Shown: in pieces, positions 42,153 through 51,981 of the stretch
How the letters are laid out: the number at the start of each line of letters is the position of its first letter
Numbering within the stretch: position 1 is the stretch's first letter
From: Rhodopseudomonas sp. P2A-2r
GTDB taxonomy: Bacteria; Pseudomonadota; Alphaproteobacteria; Rhizobiales; Xanthobacteraceae
Length of the DNA stretch: 64,000 nucleotides
Direction: 5' to 3'
Assembly: GCF_026015985.1 (NCBI RefSeq)
Contig: NZ_CP110389.1
Coordinates: forward strand, 3,814,001 to 3,878,000
Program-made: the position numbers and the translations under genes
The notes under the pieces: model-generated
Seen by the model: only the letters and a program-made list of their open reading frames with translations
Databases searched by the model: none
What the model was told of the DNA's origin: nothing

Positions 42153-43754
42153 TCAGTACACGTCCTGCTGGAAGCGCCCGCTCTTCTTGAGGTTGGCGAC
42201 GAACAGCACCGCCTCGTCGGTGGAGCGCGCGCCGTGCTGGGCGACGATGTCGACCATGGCGCGTTCGACATCCTTGGCCATGCGCTTGGCGTCGCCGCAG
42301 ATATAGACGTGGGCGCCCTCGGCGAGCCAGGTCCAGAGGTCGCGGCCGACCTCGCGCATGCGATCCTGCACGTAGAATTTTTCGCCGGCATCGCGCGACC
42401 ACGCCAGCGACAGCCGGGTGAGAAAACCCTCGCTCTTCATGGCGTTGAGCTCATCGGCATAGAAGAAGTCCGAGGCGCTGCGCTGGTGGCCGAAGAACAG
42501 CCAGTTCTTGCCCGGCGCCCTGGTCGCCTTGCGGTCGTGCAGGAAGGCGCGGAACGGCGCGACGCCGGTGCCAGGTCCGACCATGATGATCGACGTTTCC
42601 GGGTTCTCCGGCAACGCAAAACCGTGCGCCTTCTGCACGTAGACCTTGAGCTGGTCGCCGGGCTGGATGCGATCGGCGAGAAAGCTGGAAGCCAGCCCGT
42701 GCCGCTTGCGCTTGCCCACCACATAGCGGACGACGTCCACCGTCAGCGACAACTTGCCAGGCGTGGCATTGTGCGACGACGAGATCGAATACAATCGCGG
42801 CTGCAGCGGCTCCAGCGCCTCGACGAAGGCTTCCGGATGCGGCCGCACATTGGAGAATTTCTGCAGCGCCGCCATCACGTCGAGCGTCGCGGCATCGCCG
42901 TCGGGGTCTTCGCCCTGCGCCAGCGCGCGTGCCTTGGCGCGCGTCGTGCCACCGGTGAGATAGGAGATCAGCTCGAACAGGCTGTCCGGCGCCGGCGCCA
43001 GCGACACCTCGTTCTGCAGCACCTCGCGCAGCGTCTTGCCGCGCACCTCGGTGGTGTGCGACGCGCCGAGCAGCGCGATGATCTGGTCGACATGACCGAG
43101 ATCATTGGACGCGAAGATGCCGAAGCTGTCGCCGACCACATAGTCGAGCCCGCAGCCCGACAGGTCGAAATCGATATGCCAGGTTTCCTTCTCCGAGCCC
43201 TTGCCGTTGAGCAGGCGGCGGCCAAGGAAGGTCGCAGGCGCCGGATTGTCGCGGGAGCGGCCGAGCGTCGCGGGATCGGGCGCGGCAGGCGCCGCCGGCT
43301 CGTCCACCGCTTTGGCGGCTGGTGCACCACCTGCCGCCGGCGCCTTCTCCAGCTCCTCGTGCAGCGTCTTCAGCATCCGCGCGGTTTCCTTGCCGCCGGG
43401 CACACAGAGGTTGAGCCGCGCCTCGGCCTTGCCGGCCAGCGCATCTGCGTAGTCGTTGCAGTTGTAGCCGCACTGGCCGCAGTCCTGCTGCGCCATCGCC
43501 GCCATCATCTTGCGCCTGATCGGCTTGCCCTCGGCGAGCTTCATGCGGTCGGCGATCGGCATGGTCTGGTCGTGCCACGGCGCGCCGTCGTCCTCTTCCG
43601 CCATCACGGCAGCGCCCTGCTCCGCCGACAGCGGCGTGGGCGCATCCGACAGCAGGCCGGCGAAGAAGCCGTTCAGCCACGAACGCTGCGCTTCCGAGAA
43701 CGGCGCAGACGCGGGAATGATCTCGACTTTGGGAGGCGGCGTCATCTGGTTCAT
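42153..43754 (-). CDS. CysJ-like NADPH flavoprotein (sulfite/nitrite reductase electron donor)
   Basis: The protein has 533 residues. It lacks an N-terminal flavodoxin (FMN) domain. Instead, residues 80-115 hold a cysteine cluster (QQDCGQCGYNCNDYADAL ... LNLCVPGG) that could carry an iron-sulfur centre. The rest is the FAD/NADPH module: QPRLYSISSSHNATPG (RxYSxS), IMVGPGTGVAPFRAFLHDR, FFGHQRSASDFFYADEL and the end KKSGRFQQDVY. Its ATG overlaps the stop of nirA (ATGA), so it probably feeds electrons to NirA in nitrite assimilation. Confidence 0.85.
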   Translation of the reverse strand: MNQMTPPPKVEIIPASAPFSEAQRSWLNGFFAGLLSDAPTPLSAEQGAAVMAEEDDGAPWHDQTMPIADRMKLAEGKPIRRKMMAAMAQQDCGQCGYNCNDYADALAGKAEARLNLCVPGGKETARMLKTLHEELEKAPAAGGAPAAKAVDEPAAPAAPDPATLGRSRDNPAPATFLGRRLLNGKGSEKETWHIDFDLSGCGLDYVVGDSFGIFASNDLGHVDQIIALLGASHTTEVRGKTLREVLQNEVSLAPAPDSLFELISYLTGGTTRAKARALAQGEDPDGDAATLDVMAALQKFSNVRPHPEAFVEALEPLQPRLYSISSSHNATPGKLSLTVDVVRYVVGKRKRHGLASSFLADRIQPGDQLKVYVQKAHGFALPENPETSIIMVGPGTGVAPFRAFLHDRKATRAPGKNWLFFGHQRSASDFFYADELNAMKSEGFLTRLSLAWSRDAGEKFYVQDRMREVGRDLWTWLAEGAHVYICGDAKRMAKDVERAMVDIVAQHGARSTDEAVLFVANLKKSGRFQQDVY

Positions 43755-45538
43755 GCGGACACCTGTGCGTCGGCGAGTTTGCGCAGCGTCTCGCCGTCGT
43801 GGCGGCGCGCGAAAGTGAGAAAGGTTTCATCGGGCGAGGCGCGGTTCGCCATGTAGGCCTTGAGCAGTTTTTCCACCACGAGCGGCGCGTCGTCCGACTT
43901 GATGTCGCGATAGACCTCCTGCCCGACATCCGCACCGGGCCCGAAGCTGCCGCCGGTGAAGATATGAAAACCGTCGACCGTATCATCGCCGTCGCCCACC
44001 GCGACGCGCGCGCCGATCATGCCGACGTCGCTGATGTAATGCTGCGCGCAGGAATGGTGGCAGCCGGTGAGATGGATGTTGATCGGCGTATCCAAGGTGA
44101 CGCGCGGATCGCACCAGTCGGCCAATGTGGCCGCGGTGGCCTTGGTATCGGCATTGCCGAACTTGCAGCCGGCGCGGCCGGTGCAGGCGATCAGCCCGGC
44201 GCGGATTTCGGTGGTGGCGATGGAAAGGCCGATGGCTTCGATGGCGGCGGTGGCCAGCGCCACCTTGTCGTCGGGCACGCCTGGGATCAGCAGGTTCTGC
44301 CAGACTGTGAGGCGGATATCGCCGTCGCCGAGATCCCGCGCGATCTTAGCCAGGCCGCGCATCTGGTACGAGGTCACTTTGCCCAGCGGCAGCGCCACGC
44401 CGATCCAGTTCAGCCCCGCCTGCTTCTGCTGGTGCACGCCGAGATGCGCGTTGCGGTCGAAGGCCGGGCGCGGTGCCAGTGCCTCGGCCGGCACGCGGGT
44501 GAAGGCGTGGCCGAGCTTCTCCTCCACCAGCAGCAGAAACTTGTCCATGCCCATGCCGTCGATGACGTATTTCAGCCGCGCCTTGAGCCGGTTGGTGCGG
44601 TCGCCGAGATCGGTGAACACACGCACGATGGCGTCCGACACTTTTGTCGCATCGGCCGGCTTGACGATGATGCCGGTGTCTTTGGCAAAATCCTTGTGGC
44701 CGGTGATGCCGCCGATCCCCAGCTTGAACCAGATGCCCGACTCGACGCCGAAACCATCCTTCACCTCGACGGCCTGGAACGCGATGTCGTTGGTGTCTTC
44801 GAGCACCGCGATCTTGCCGGCGCCATCGAAGGCCACGTTGAATTTTCGCGGCAGGCCGATCAGCGAGCGGTCGTTGAGGATGTGATAGTGCCACTCGCGC
44901 GCATAAGGCCTTGTGTCCAGCAGCTCCTGCGGATCGATGCCGGCGGTCGGCGTGCCCGTGACGTTGCGGATGTTGTCGGCGCCGGAGCCGCGCGAGCACA
45001 GGCCAAGATCCTGGATGCCTTCGATCAATGCTACCGCATGCTTCGGCGGGATCTCGCGCAACTGCAGGTTGGCGCGGGTGGTGACATTGGCGAACGGCGC
45101 GCACAGCCGGTCCTGCAGGTCGGCCATGCCCGCGAACTGCCAGTGGGTCAGGATGCCGTTGGGAATGCGCAGCCGGCACATATAGGAATCCTGCGTCGGT
45201 CCCACATAGAACAGGCCGTAATAGCGCCAGCGAAAGTTGTCGGCCGGTGACGGCCGCGCATCGCTCTGCGCCTGCTCCTTCAGCCTGTGATAGGCATCGA
45301 ACGGGTGATATTCGCGCTTCCACTTTTCCTGATCGACCAGCTTCTTGCCGGCCGCCAGCGTGCGATCCTGCGCCCTGATATGCGCCGCTTCCGGCCCGGT
45401 CGGTTCGGCAGTCGCCTTAGGGGATGCGCCGCCGCCAAAGCCCTTGCCGACGCGGCTGATCTGCAGCCCGGTGGTAAAGCCTTCCAGGTAGCGCTTCTGG
45501 TCGTCGGTGAAATCGACGGAGACGGTCTCGATTTTCAT
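43751..45538 (-). CDS. nirA: NirA-family assimilatory nitrite reductase
   Basis: The protein has 595 residues from ATG 45538. Two sulfite/nitrite reductase half-domains can be seen, with DSYMCRLRIPNGILTHWQ and NLQLREIPPKHA in the first. The siroheme/4Fe4S ligands are in ACTGRAGCKFGNADTK and LTGCHHSCAQHYISDVG. It would reduce nitrite to ammonium. It lies downstream of nasT-nasS after a 378-base leader and is translationally coupled to a CysJ-like flavoprotein gene, which would replace ferredoxin as donor. A sulfite reductase role is less likely given nasTS. Confidence 0.88.
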   Translation of the reverse strand: MKIETVSVDFTDDQKRYLEGFTTGLQISRVGKGFGGGASPKATAEPTGPEAAHIRAQDRTLAAGKKLVDQEKWKREYHPFDAYHRLKEQAQSDARPSPADNFRWRYYGLFYVGPTQDSYMCRLRIPNGILTHWQFAGMADLQDRLCAPFANVTTRANLQLREIPPKHAVALIEGIQDLGLCSRGSGADNIRNVTGTPTAGIDPQELLDTRPYAREWHYHILNDRSLIGLPRKFNVAFDGAGKIAVLEDTNDIAFQAVEVKDGFGVESGIWFKLGIGGITGHKDFAKDTGIIVKPADATKVSDAIVRVFTDLGDRTNRLKARLKYVIDGMGMDKFLLLVEEKLGHAFTRVPAEALAPRPAFDRNAHLGVHQQKQAGLNWIGVALPLGKVTSYQMRGLAKIARDLGDGDIRLTVWQNLLIPGVPDDKVALATAAIEAIGLSIATTEIRAGLIACTGRAGCKFGNADTKATAATLADWCDPRVTLDTPINIHLTGCHHSCAQHYISDVGMIGARVAVGDGDDTVDGFHIFTGGSFGPGADVGQEVYRDIKSDDAPLVVEKLLKAYMANRASPDETFLTFARRHDGETLRKLADAQVSA

Positions 45539-45916
45539 GATTGCGACGAAGCTCCTGCAGCCACTCGCGTGGCGCCAACGGGGAAACGGAACGACTAACC
45601 GCACAGAACTCAGGGCACATAGCGCGTCTGATGTCTGGAGCGGTCCGATCAGCCTCGTTGCTGCGGAAATCCATCTTGGATAGTGGCCGGCGGGCATCTG
45701 CGAACGCCGGCTGGGACAAGACATTCAAGTCTCGTGCCAGCGGCTCGGAAAAATATTCGTCATAAACTTCAGAACGTTATGTCGCTCTGCGGCGGTCGGC
45801 TTAGCGCGGCGTGCCGGCATTTTGCACCGCACGCTCAATAATTAGACGGCGACTAAATCGCAGTCACTCGGGTCAGGCACGTTCGTCGGCGCCGCCTCGA
45901 ACCGCGCGGATGAGCC
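45539..45916 (-). promoter_or_regulatory. long leader region of nirA
   Basis: The 378 bases between nasS and nirA hold no gene. They include the sigma-54-like element at 45724-45739 and, downstream of it, hairpins such as CCGGCG/CGCCGG around 45684-45707 and GCCAC-GCGA-GTGGC around 45559-45575. NasT belongs to the ANTAR family of RNA-binding antiterminators, so the leader is the expected target; I cannot identify the exact ANTAR two-hairpin motif. Confidence 0.5.
45724..45739 (-). promoter_or_regulatory. sigma-54-like promoter of the nirA operon
   Basis: On the minus strand TGGCACGAGACTTGAA matches the TGGCACG-N4-TTGCA consensus except at the C of the -12 GC. It is about 185 bases upstream of the nirA start codon, and nitrogen assimilation genes are classic RpoN targets. 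Confidence 0.5.
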
Positions 45917-47086
45917 TCACCCCTTCACGCGCGCGATCTCGAACGCCGCCAGATGCGCGGCGATATTGCGGGGGTCGAAGGCCGGGCCGGCAAATGCGCC
46001 GATAGCGTCACCGTCGGCGGCCGGCGGGGCCGCGAGGCCCAGCGCGGCGTCGTAGAGATCCGGCCGGAACACCGCCTCGGCAGTCTTCAACGCCTCCGGG
46101 TTGAATGGCGCCTGGCCCCAGCGCACCATCTGGGCATAGAGCCAGGCCGCCTGGGTGGGGTCGGGCCTTGCCGCGCCATTGCGGCCGAAGGCCATGAAGT
46201 TCGAATTTTCACGCGGCGCCCCGCCTTTCGCCGTCGCCAAACGCCCCGCCAGCACCGCGTGAATGATCGCGGCGTCGGCATCGACGCGGTCGGGACGCGC
46301 CAGCAGCGCCGCGACCTCGTCGCGGTTGCCCGGCTCATCGATGAAGTCGGCGGCCTTCTGGTGCGCGCGGATCAGCGCCGACACGGTGTCCGGATGCTCC
46401 TCGGCCCAGCGGCTGCGCACGGCCAGCACCTTCTCGACGGCGCGGGTCAGAATGTCCGGGCCGAAATGCAGGATGCGACCGATGCCGCGTTCAACCGCCA
46501 CCGCGTTCCACGGCGCGCCGACGCAAAAACCGTCCACATGGCCGTTGGTCAGGCTGTCCACCATGTAGGGCGGCGGCAGCACCACCAGATGCACGTCCTC
46601 GTCGGGATCGACGCCGCCGGCGGCCATCCAGAACCGCAGCTGGTAATTATGCGTCGAGAACGGGAACGTCATGCCGAATGTCAGGGGTTCGGCGCCGCTC
46701 TTGCGCCTGTCCGCCGCGACGCGGGCCAGCGCCTGCGCGGTCGCCAGGGGATCGGCGATGTCGCCCTGCAGATGCGCCACGATCTGGTCGTGCAGCGCCG
46801 GCGACACCGTGATGGCGTTGCCGTTGAGATTGAGCGTGAACGGCGAAATGATCGGCACCTTCACATGGCCGAGCCCGAGGCTCGAGGCGATCGCCACCGG
46901 CGCCAGCAGATGGGCGGCATCGAACAGGCCGATATTCAGCTTGTCGCGCACGTTCGACCACGACACCTCGCGCACCAGGGTGACATCGAGGCCTTCGTCC
47001 CTGGCAAAGCCCTTGTCGACAGCGACGATCAGCGAGGCCGCATCGACCAGCGGGATGAAGCCGATGTGAAGCGGTTGACCGGTCAT
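45917..47086 (-). CDS. nasS: NasS-like nitrate sensor (CmpA/NrtA-type binding protein)
   Basis: The protein has 389 residues from ATG 47086 and no signal peptide, as expected for cytosolic NasS rather than periplasmic NrtA. LHIGFIPLVDAASLIVAVDK opens the ABC substrate-binding-like fold; SWSNVRDKLNIGLFDAAHLL, TFPFSTHNYQLRFWMAAGG and VDGFCVGAPWNAVAVERG are typical blocks of the nitrate-binding group. In the absence of nitrate NasS holds NasT inactive. The start overlaps the nasT stop by 4 bases (ATGA), so the pair is co-translated. Confidence 0.9.
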   Translation of the reverse strand: MTGQPLHIGFIPLVDAASLIVAVDKGFARDEGLDVTLVREVSWSNVRDKLNIGLFDAAHLLAPVAIASSLGLGHVKVPIISPFTLNLNGNAITVSPALHDQIVAHLQGDIADPLATAQALARVAADRRKSGAEPLTFGMTFPFSTHNYQLRFWMAAGGVDPDEDVHLVVLPPPYMVDSLTNGHVDGFCVGAPWNAVAVERGIGRILHFGPDILTRAVEKVLAVRSRWAEEHPDTVSALIRAHQKAADFIDEPGNRDEVAALLARPDRVDADAAIIHAVLAGRLATAKGGAPRENSNFMAFGRNGAARPDPTQAAWLYAQMVRWGQAPFNPEALKTAEAVFRPDLYDAALGLAAPPAADGDAIGAFAGPAFDPRNIAAHLAAFEIARVKG

Positions 47087-47673
47087 TTCAGCAACTCCGC
47101 CGCGGTGATGATCGACTGCGCGATATCGCCGATTTTCTTTTTCTCGCGCATCGCGGTGGAGCGCAGCAGCACATAGGCCTCCTCTTCGGTGAGGCCTTTC
47201 AGTTTCATCACGATGCCCTTGGCGCGATCGATGATCTTGCGGTCCTCCAGCGCCGACTTGGTGCGCTCGAGTTCGTCCTGCAGCTTGGAGAAGGCATTGA
47301 AGCGCGAGATGCACAGATCGAGAATCGGCTTGATGCGCTCCTTCTTGAGCCCGTCCACGATATAGGACGATACCCCGGCGTCCACCGAGGCGCGCGCCGA
47401 CTCGGAATCGCTCTGGTCGACGAACATCGCCACCGGCCGGCGCACCGCGCGGCTGACCTGGAACATTTGTTCCAGAATATCGCGGCTGGGGTTTTCGAGA
47501 TCGATCAGGATGACGTCCGGGTCCAGCGCGTAGATCCGCGCCAGCAGGTTGTGCATCTCGCTGATATGCTGGACATCCAGATAGCCGGCCTCGCGCAGCC
47601 CCTCCTCGAGGATCGCGGCCCGGATCGGGCTTTCGTCGACGATGACGATCTTTGGCGACGTTTCGTTCGGCAT
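47083..47673 (-). CDS. nasT: NasT-like ANTAR response regulator / antiterminator
   Basis: The protein has 196 residues from ATG 47673 (an in-frame ATG at 47697 is possible). A receiver-like domain (KIVIVDESPIRAAILEEGLR ... PDVILIDLENPSRDI) is followed by a coiled coil (FSKLQDELERTKSALEDRKI) and the ANTAR domain: RAKGIVMKLKGLTEEEAYVL, LRSTAMREKKKIGDIAQSII. NasT binds leader RNA and prevents termination of nitrate/nitrite assimilation operons when nitrate relieves NasS. It heads nasTS and diverges from rimO. Confidence 0.92.
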   Translation of the reverse strand: MPNETSPKIVIVDESPIRAAILEEGLREAGYLDVQHISEMHNLLARIYALDPDVILIDLENPSRDILEQMFQVSRAVRRPVAMFVDQSDSESARASVDAGVSSYIVDGLKKERIKPILDLCISRFNAFSKLQDELERTKSALEDRKIIDRAKGIVMKLKGLTEEEAYVLLRSTAMREKKKIGDIAQSIITAAELLK

Positions 47674-47785
47674 CGGTGTCGGGATTCCCTGCTGGTCCAT
47701 CCATAACACGGGCTCAGGCCGCTTAAAGCCTTGTATTTATGAGTAAATAGGACTAGCTCCTGCCCTTCAATCAGGCAGATCGAAC

Positions 47786-49114
47786 ATGCAGCAGGCCCCC
47801 GCGCCCAAAATCTCCTTTGTTTCGCTGGGATGCCCCAAGGCCCTGGTGGATTCCGAACGCATCATCACGCGGCTGCGCGCCGAGGGCTATGAACTGGCGC
47901 GCAAGCATGACGGCGCCGACATCGTCATCGTCAACACCTGCGGCTTCCTCGACAGCGCCAAGGCGGAGTCGCTGGGGGCCATCGGCGACGCCATGGCGCA
48001 GAACGGCAAGGTGATCGTCACCGGCTGCATGGGCGCCGAGCCCGAGCAGATCGAGGCGGCCTATCCCAACGTGCTCTCCATCACCGGCCCGCAGCAATAT
48101 GAGAGCGTGCTGGAGGCGGTGCACCGCGCGCTGCCGCCGGTCTACAATCCGCATCTCGACCTGATGCCGCCGCAGGGCATCAAGCTGACGCCGCGGCATT
48201 ACGCCTATCTGAAGATCTCCGAAGGCTGCAACAACCGCTGCAGCTTCTGCATCATCCCGAAGCTGCGCGGCGATCTGGTGTCGCGCCCGGCTGCCGAGGT
48301 GCTGCGCGAGGCCGAGAACCTGGTGAAGGCCGGCGTCAAGGAACTGCTGGTGGTGTCGCAGGACACCTCGGCCTACGGCGTCGATGTGAAGTACGCGACC
48401 TCCATCTGGAAGGACCGTGAGGTCCGCGCAAAATTCTACGATCTAGCCAAGGAACTCGGCGAGCTCGGCGCCTGGGTGCGCCTGCAATACGTCTACCCCT
48501 ACCCGCATGTCGACGAAGTCATCGGCCTGATGAACGCCAACAAGAACGTGCTACCCTATCTCGACATCCCGTTCCAGCACGCCGCACCCGAGGTGCTGAA
48601 GGCGATGAAGCGCCCGGCGGCCCAGGACAAGACCCTGGCACGGATCAAGAAGTGGCGCGAGGAGTGCCCGGACCTGACCTTGCGTTCGACCTTCATCGTC
48701 GGCTTTCCCGGCGAGACCGAGAGCGATTTCCAGTACCTGCTCGACTGGCTCGAGGAAGCGCAGATCGATCGCGTCGGCGCGTTCAAGTACGAGTCGGTGG
48801 CCGGCGCGCCGTCCAATGCGCTCGGCAACGCCGTGCCGGAAGAGATCAAGCAGCAGCGCTGGAACGCGCTGATGGAGCGCCAGCAGAAGATCTCCGCGCG
48901 TCGCCTCAAGCGCAAGGTCGGCACCCGCCAGCAGGTGATCATCGACGAGGTCGGCCCGACCGTGTCGAAGGGCCGCTCGAAGTCCGACGCGCCGGCCATC
49001 GACGGCGCGGTCTATGTCTCCGCACGTCGCCCGCTCAAGGTCGGCGAGATCGTCACCGCCAAGATCGAACGCGCCGACGCGTATGACCTGCATGGGAGTG
49101 TCGCGGGGTTTTGA
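47786..49114 (+). CDS. rimO: ribosomal protein S12 methylthiotransferase RimO
   Basis: The protein has 442 residues. [20 protein letters not shown] is the RimO/MiaB N-terminal domain with its first cluster Cys, joined by [13 protein letters not shown] and [12 protein letters not shown]. The radical-SAM motif is [18 protein letters not shown] (CxxxCxxC). The C-terminal TRAM domain ends with [18 protein letters not shown]. The DxxGCPKxxVDS and LRGDLVSR wording identifies RimO rather than MiaB. It methylthiolates the conserved Asp of ribosomal protein S12. Confidence 0.95.
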   Translation: MQQAPAPKISFVSLGCPKALVDSERIITRLRAEGYELARKHDGADIVIVNTCGFLDSAKAESLGAIGDAMAQNGKVIVTGCMGAEPEQIEAAYPNVLSITGPQQYESVLEAVHRALPPVYNPHLDLMPPQGIKLTPRHYAYLKISEGCNNRCSFCIIPKLRGDLVSRPAAEVLREAENLVKAGVKELLVVSQDTSAYGVDVKYATSIWKDREVRAKFYDLAKELGELGAWVRLQYVYPYPHVDEVIGLMNANKNVLPYLDIPFQHAAPEVLKAMKRPAAQDKTLARIKKWREECPDLTLRSTFIVGFPGETESDFQYLLDWLEEAQIDRVGAFKYESVAGAPSNALGNAVPEEIKQQRWNALMERQQKISARRLKRKVGTRQQVIIDEVGPTVSKGRSKSDAPAIDGAVYVSARRPLKVGEIVTAKIERADAYDLHGSVAGF

Positions 49115-49130
49115 TACCACGCGAACTGTC

Positions 49131-49248
49131 GTCGCCCGGCCTGCACGCACTTGCGCGCCAGGACCGGGCGACCCAGTAAACGCCGGCGCAGGCGATAGAA
49201 CCGCGATGCTTCCGGATACTGGATCCCCGCTTTCGCGGGGGATGACAC
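49131..49248. repeat. interspersed palindromic repeat after rimO
   Basis: Two hairpins: GTCGCCCGG at 49131-49139 with CCGGGCGAC at 49164-49172, and ATCCCCGC-TTTC-GCGGGGGAT around 49223-49243 within ACTGGATCCCCGCTTTCGCG. Wording of this kind is scattered through rhizobial genomes. Confidence 0.6.
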
Positions 49249-49413
49249 CAGAGAATGCGACACCGCCGCCGCATCGATTCCGCAACTCCACTTGACACAC
49301 CTCACCCCTCGGCTGTATTCGCCCGCCATGACCTTCAACCGGACCTTGACCCGCGCTGCCCTCCGTCGTCGCTCCTGCGACGATGCCGGGTTGCGCCATG
49401 TCCGAAGACGACG

Positions 49414-49469
49414 CTGAACGCCTGACGTTCAGTACGTTTCGAGAAGGCCGCACCCGCAGTGCGGCCTTC
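49414..49469 (+). promoter_or_regulatory. two tandem perfect hairpins before argD
   Basis: CTGAACG-CCTGA-CGTTCAG at 49414-49432 and GAAGGCCGCAC-CCGCA-GTGCGGCCTTC at 49443-49469. The second has an 11-bp perfect stem followed by TTCCGTTTC. It ends 45 bases before the argD start and could be a terminator or an attenuator of the arg genes. Confidence 0.5.
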
Positions 49470-49514
49470 TTCCGTTTCGGGGCCGCCTGTTCATTCCCAG
49501 CACAGGAGACCGCC

Positions 49515-50711
49515 ATGACCATCGCCACCCATCCGTTCGACGCCCTGATGGATATCACCCCGCGCCCGCATATCGTCTTCGCCAGGGGCGAAGGCAGCTG
49601 GCTGTGGGACGACACCGGCAAGCGCTATCTCGACTTCATCCAGGGCTGGGCGGTGAACAGCCTCGGCCATTCGCCGCCCGTTCTCATCGACGCACTGACC
49701 GCGCAAGCCAAACGGCTGATCACGCCGAGTCCGGCGTTCTACAACGACGCCAGCCTCAAGCTCGCCGCGGCGCTGATCGCCCATAGCGCTTTCGACCAAG
49801 TGTTCTTCACCAGCTCCGGCGCCGAAGCCAACGAGGGCGCCATCAAGCTCGCGCGCAAGTTTGGCGCGCTGCATCGCAATGGCGCTTACGAGATCATCAC
49901 CTTCGAGAACTCGTTTCACGGCCGCACGCTGGCGACCATGTCGGCGTCGGGCAAGAAAGCCTTTGAGCCGCTGTTCGAGCCGAAGGTGCCGGGATTCCCC
50001 AAGGCTATCACCAATGACATCGCCTCGGTGGAACGGCTGATTGGCGCCAACACCATCGCGGTCATGCTGGAGCCGATCCAGGGAGAATCCGGCGTGTGGC
50101 CGGCGACGCCGGAATTCCTCCAGGCGCTACGCGCGCTGACCAAAGAGCACGGGCTGCTGCTGATCGTCGACGAGATCCAGACCGGCATGGGACGCACCGG
50201 CACGCTGTTCAACTACGAGCAGGCCAGCATCGCGCCGGATATCATGACGCTGGGCAAGGGCATCGGCGGCGGCGCGCCGCTCGGCGCCCTGCTCGCGACA
50301 AATCATGCAGCCGTGTTCGAGCACGGCGACCAGGGCGGTACCTTCAACGGCAATCCGCTGATGTGCGCGGCGGGACTTGCGGTACTCACGCACATCGCCG
50401 AGCCGGCCTTCCTGAAGTCGGTGCGCGACCACGGCCTGTTTCTCGCCGACGAGCTGCAGCGCATCTCGGCGCGGCACGGACTCGGCGGCGTGCGCGGCAG
50501 CGGGCTGTTGCTGGCGCTCGACCTGAAGCGGCCGATTGCTGCCGCCGTGGTCGCCGCAGCGCTTGAGGACGGTTTGCTGCTCAACGCGCCGCGGCCCGAC
50601 GCGCTGCGGCTGATGCCGGCACTCAACGTCACCCGCGCCGAGATCAGCCAGATGATCGCCATGCTCGATGCGATCCTGACGCGGATGGGCGCTGCCAGAT
50701 GCGTCGGATGA
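49515..50711 (+). CDS. argD: acetylornithine aminotransferase
   Basis: ATG 49515 follows AGGAG by 7-8 bases. The protein has 398 residues. [71 protein letters not shown] and the PLP lysine in [17 protein letters not shown] identify a class III aminotransferase of the ArgD group. It makes N-acetylornithine in arginine synthesis, and possibly succinyl-DAP. argC follows 92 bases later on the same strand, which supports the arginine role. Confidence 0.88.
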   Translation: MTIATHPFDALMDITPRPHIVFARGEGSWLWDDTGKRYLDFIQGWAVNSLGHSPPVLIDALTAQAKRLITPSPAFYNDASLKLAAALIAHSAFDQVFFTSSGAEANEGAIKLARKFGALHRNGAYEIITFENSFHGRTLATMSASGKKAFEPLFEPKVPGFPKAITNDIASVERLIGANTIAVMLEPIQGESGVWPATPEFLQALRALTKEHGLLLIVDEIQTGMGRTGTLFNYEQASIAPDIMTLGKGIGGGAPLGALLATNHAAVFEHGDQGGTFNGNPLMCAAGLAVLTHIAEPAFLKSVRDHGLFLADELQRISARHGLGGVRGSGLLLALDLKRPIAAAVVAAALEDGLLLNAPRPDALRLMPALNVTRAEISQMIAMLDAILTRMGAARCVG

Positions 50712-50803
50712 GGCGCCAGGCGTGATCCACCAGAATTCGACCGGCTCTATGCGCGTGTGCGCCACCCGGGGCATCGCGCCCAAAATTCAAACATGAGGAC
50801 ACA

Positions 50804-51783
50804 ATGATGAGTATTCGCGTCGGTATTGTCGGGATCAGTGGTTTTGGCGGCGGCGAGGCGATGCGCCTGATCGCGAGCCACCCGTCTTTCGAACTCGTCT
50901 ACGCCGCGGGCGACGGCAGCGCCGGCAGCCGGTTGGTGGACCGCTTCCCCGGTGTCCCGGCCAGGCTGGCCGAGCTGGTGATTGAGAAGTGGGATCCCGC
51001 GACCCTGCCGAAGCTCGACGTGCTGTTCGCGTCGCTGCCGACGGGCGCCTCAGCCGAGGCGCTGGCGCGCGTCCCCAGGGACGTGAAGATCGTCGATATC
51101 GGCGGCGACCACCGCTACGTCGAGGGTTGGGCGTACGGGCTGGCTGATGTCTGGCCAGTCCAGATCGGGGGCAGACCCGTGTTGCCAACCCGGGCTGCTT
51201 TCCCGCGGCGACGCTGAACGCTCTCACGCCGCTGCTGGTCAACAAGCTGATCGAGCCTGGCAACATCGTGATCGACGCCAAGACCGGCATCTCCGGTGCC
51301 GGCCGTGGCGGCGCCGACAGCAGGTTCGGCTACGCCGATAGCAACGAGAACCTGCAGCCCTACGGTCTGCTCAAGCACGTCCACATGCCCGAGATCGCGG
51401 AGACGATCGAGCGGCTGAGTGGCGGCAGCGCGGCCGGGCTGGTGTTCACGCCACACCTGGTGCCGATGACCCGCGGCGTGCTCGTCACCATCTACTGCCG
51501 CGGCCGCGCCACCACGGACCAGTGCCTGGACGCGGCCCGGCGCTTCTATGCCGGGCGGGCGTTCGTCCGCGTGACCGACAAGCCGCCGCAGACCAAATGG
51601 GCGACCGGCTCGAACCTCGCATTCGTCAGCTATGCCGCCGATCCGGAGCGCAATCTGGTGATCGCGATGGGCGTCGTCGACAATCTCGGCAAGGGCGCGG
51701 CCGGTCAGGCGATACAGAATGCGAACCTGATCTGCGGCCTGCCGGAAACCACGGGGCTGGACGGCGCACCCCTTTGGCCATGA
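50804..51783 (+). pseudogene. argC: N-acetyl-gamma-glutamyl-phosphate reductase, frameshifted at a C run
   Basis: The first frame gives GIVGISGFGGGEAMRLIASH (NADP-binding) and DVKIVDIGGDHRYVEGWAYG. At 51176-51178 one C seems missing: with CCCC the frame continues RVANPGCFPAATLNALTPLL (catalytic Cys in NPGC), then IVIDAKTGISGAGRGGA, LVFTPHLVPMTRGVL and the end ANLICGLPETTGLDGAPLWP. The joined protein of about 326 residues is a normal ArgC. As all blocks are intact apart from the one base, a sequence error is more likely than true loss. Confidence 0.85.
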
Positions 51784-51830
51784 GATCTCTTGCGAGTCCG
51801 TGTTGTCCGTCGTTGGCTTGTGCGACTGCG

Positions 51831-51981
51831 CGTTCCCCGGACGCGATGCACTACGCCGCTCGGCGGCGCGGTTGCTTCGCAGATCCGGGGTCGGTCCAAT
51901 CACGGCGCCTGATACGGTCCCGGATCTGCGCAGCAGCATGCGATGCTGCGCATCGCCATGTCGCGGCGCGTCCGGGACACG
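51831..51981. repeat. long inverted repeat element
   Basis: Outer arms CGTTCCCCGGACGCG and CGCGTCCGGGACACG and inner arms GCAGATCCGGGG and CCCGGATCTGCGC are arranged as a nested imperfect palindrome of about 150 bases after argC. Such elements are common in Bradyrhizobium-type intergenic DNA and can fold into a long RNA stem. Confidence 0.65.

Noticed and set aside
45780..45835. NtrC-binding sites before nirA
   Set aside because: GTGC-N9-GCAC near 45815 has the half-sites in the wrong order and spacing for NtrC, so I did not call it.
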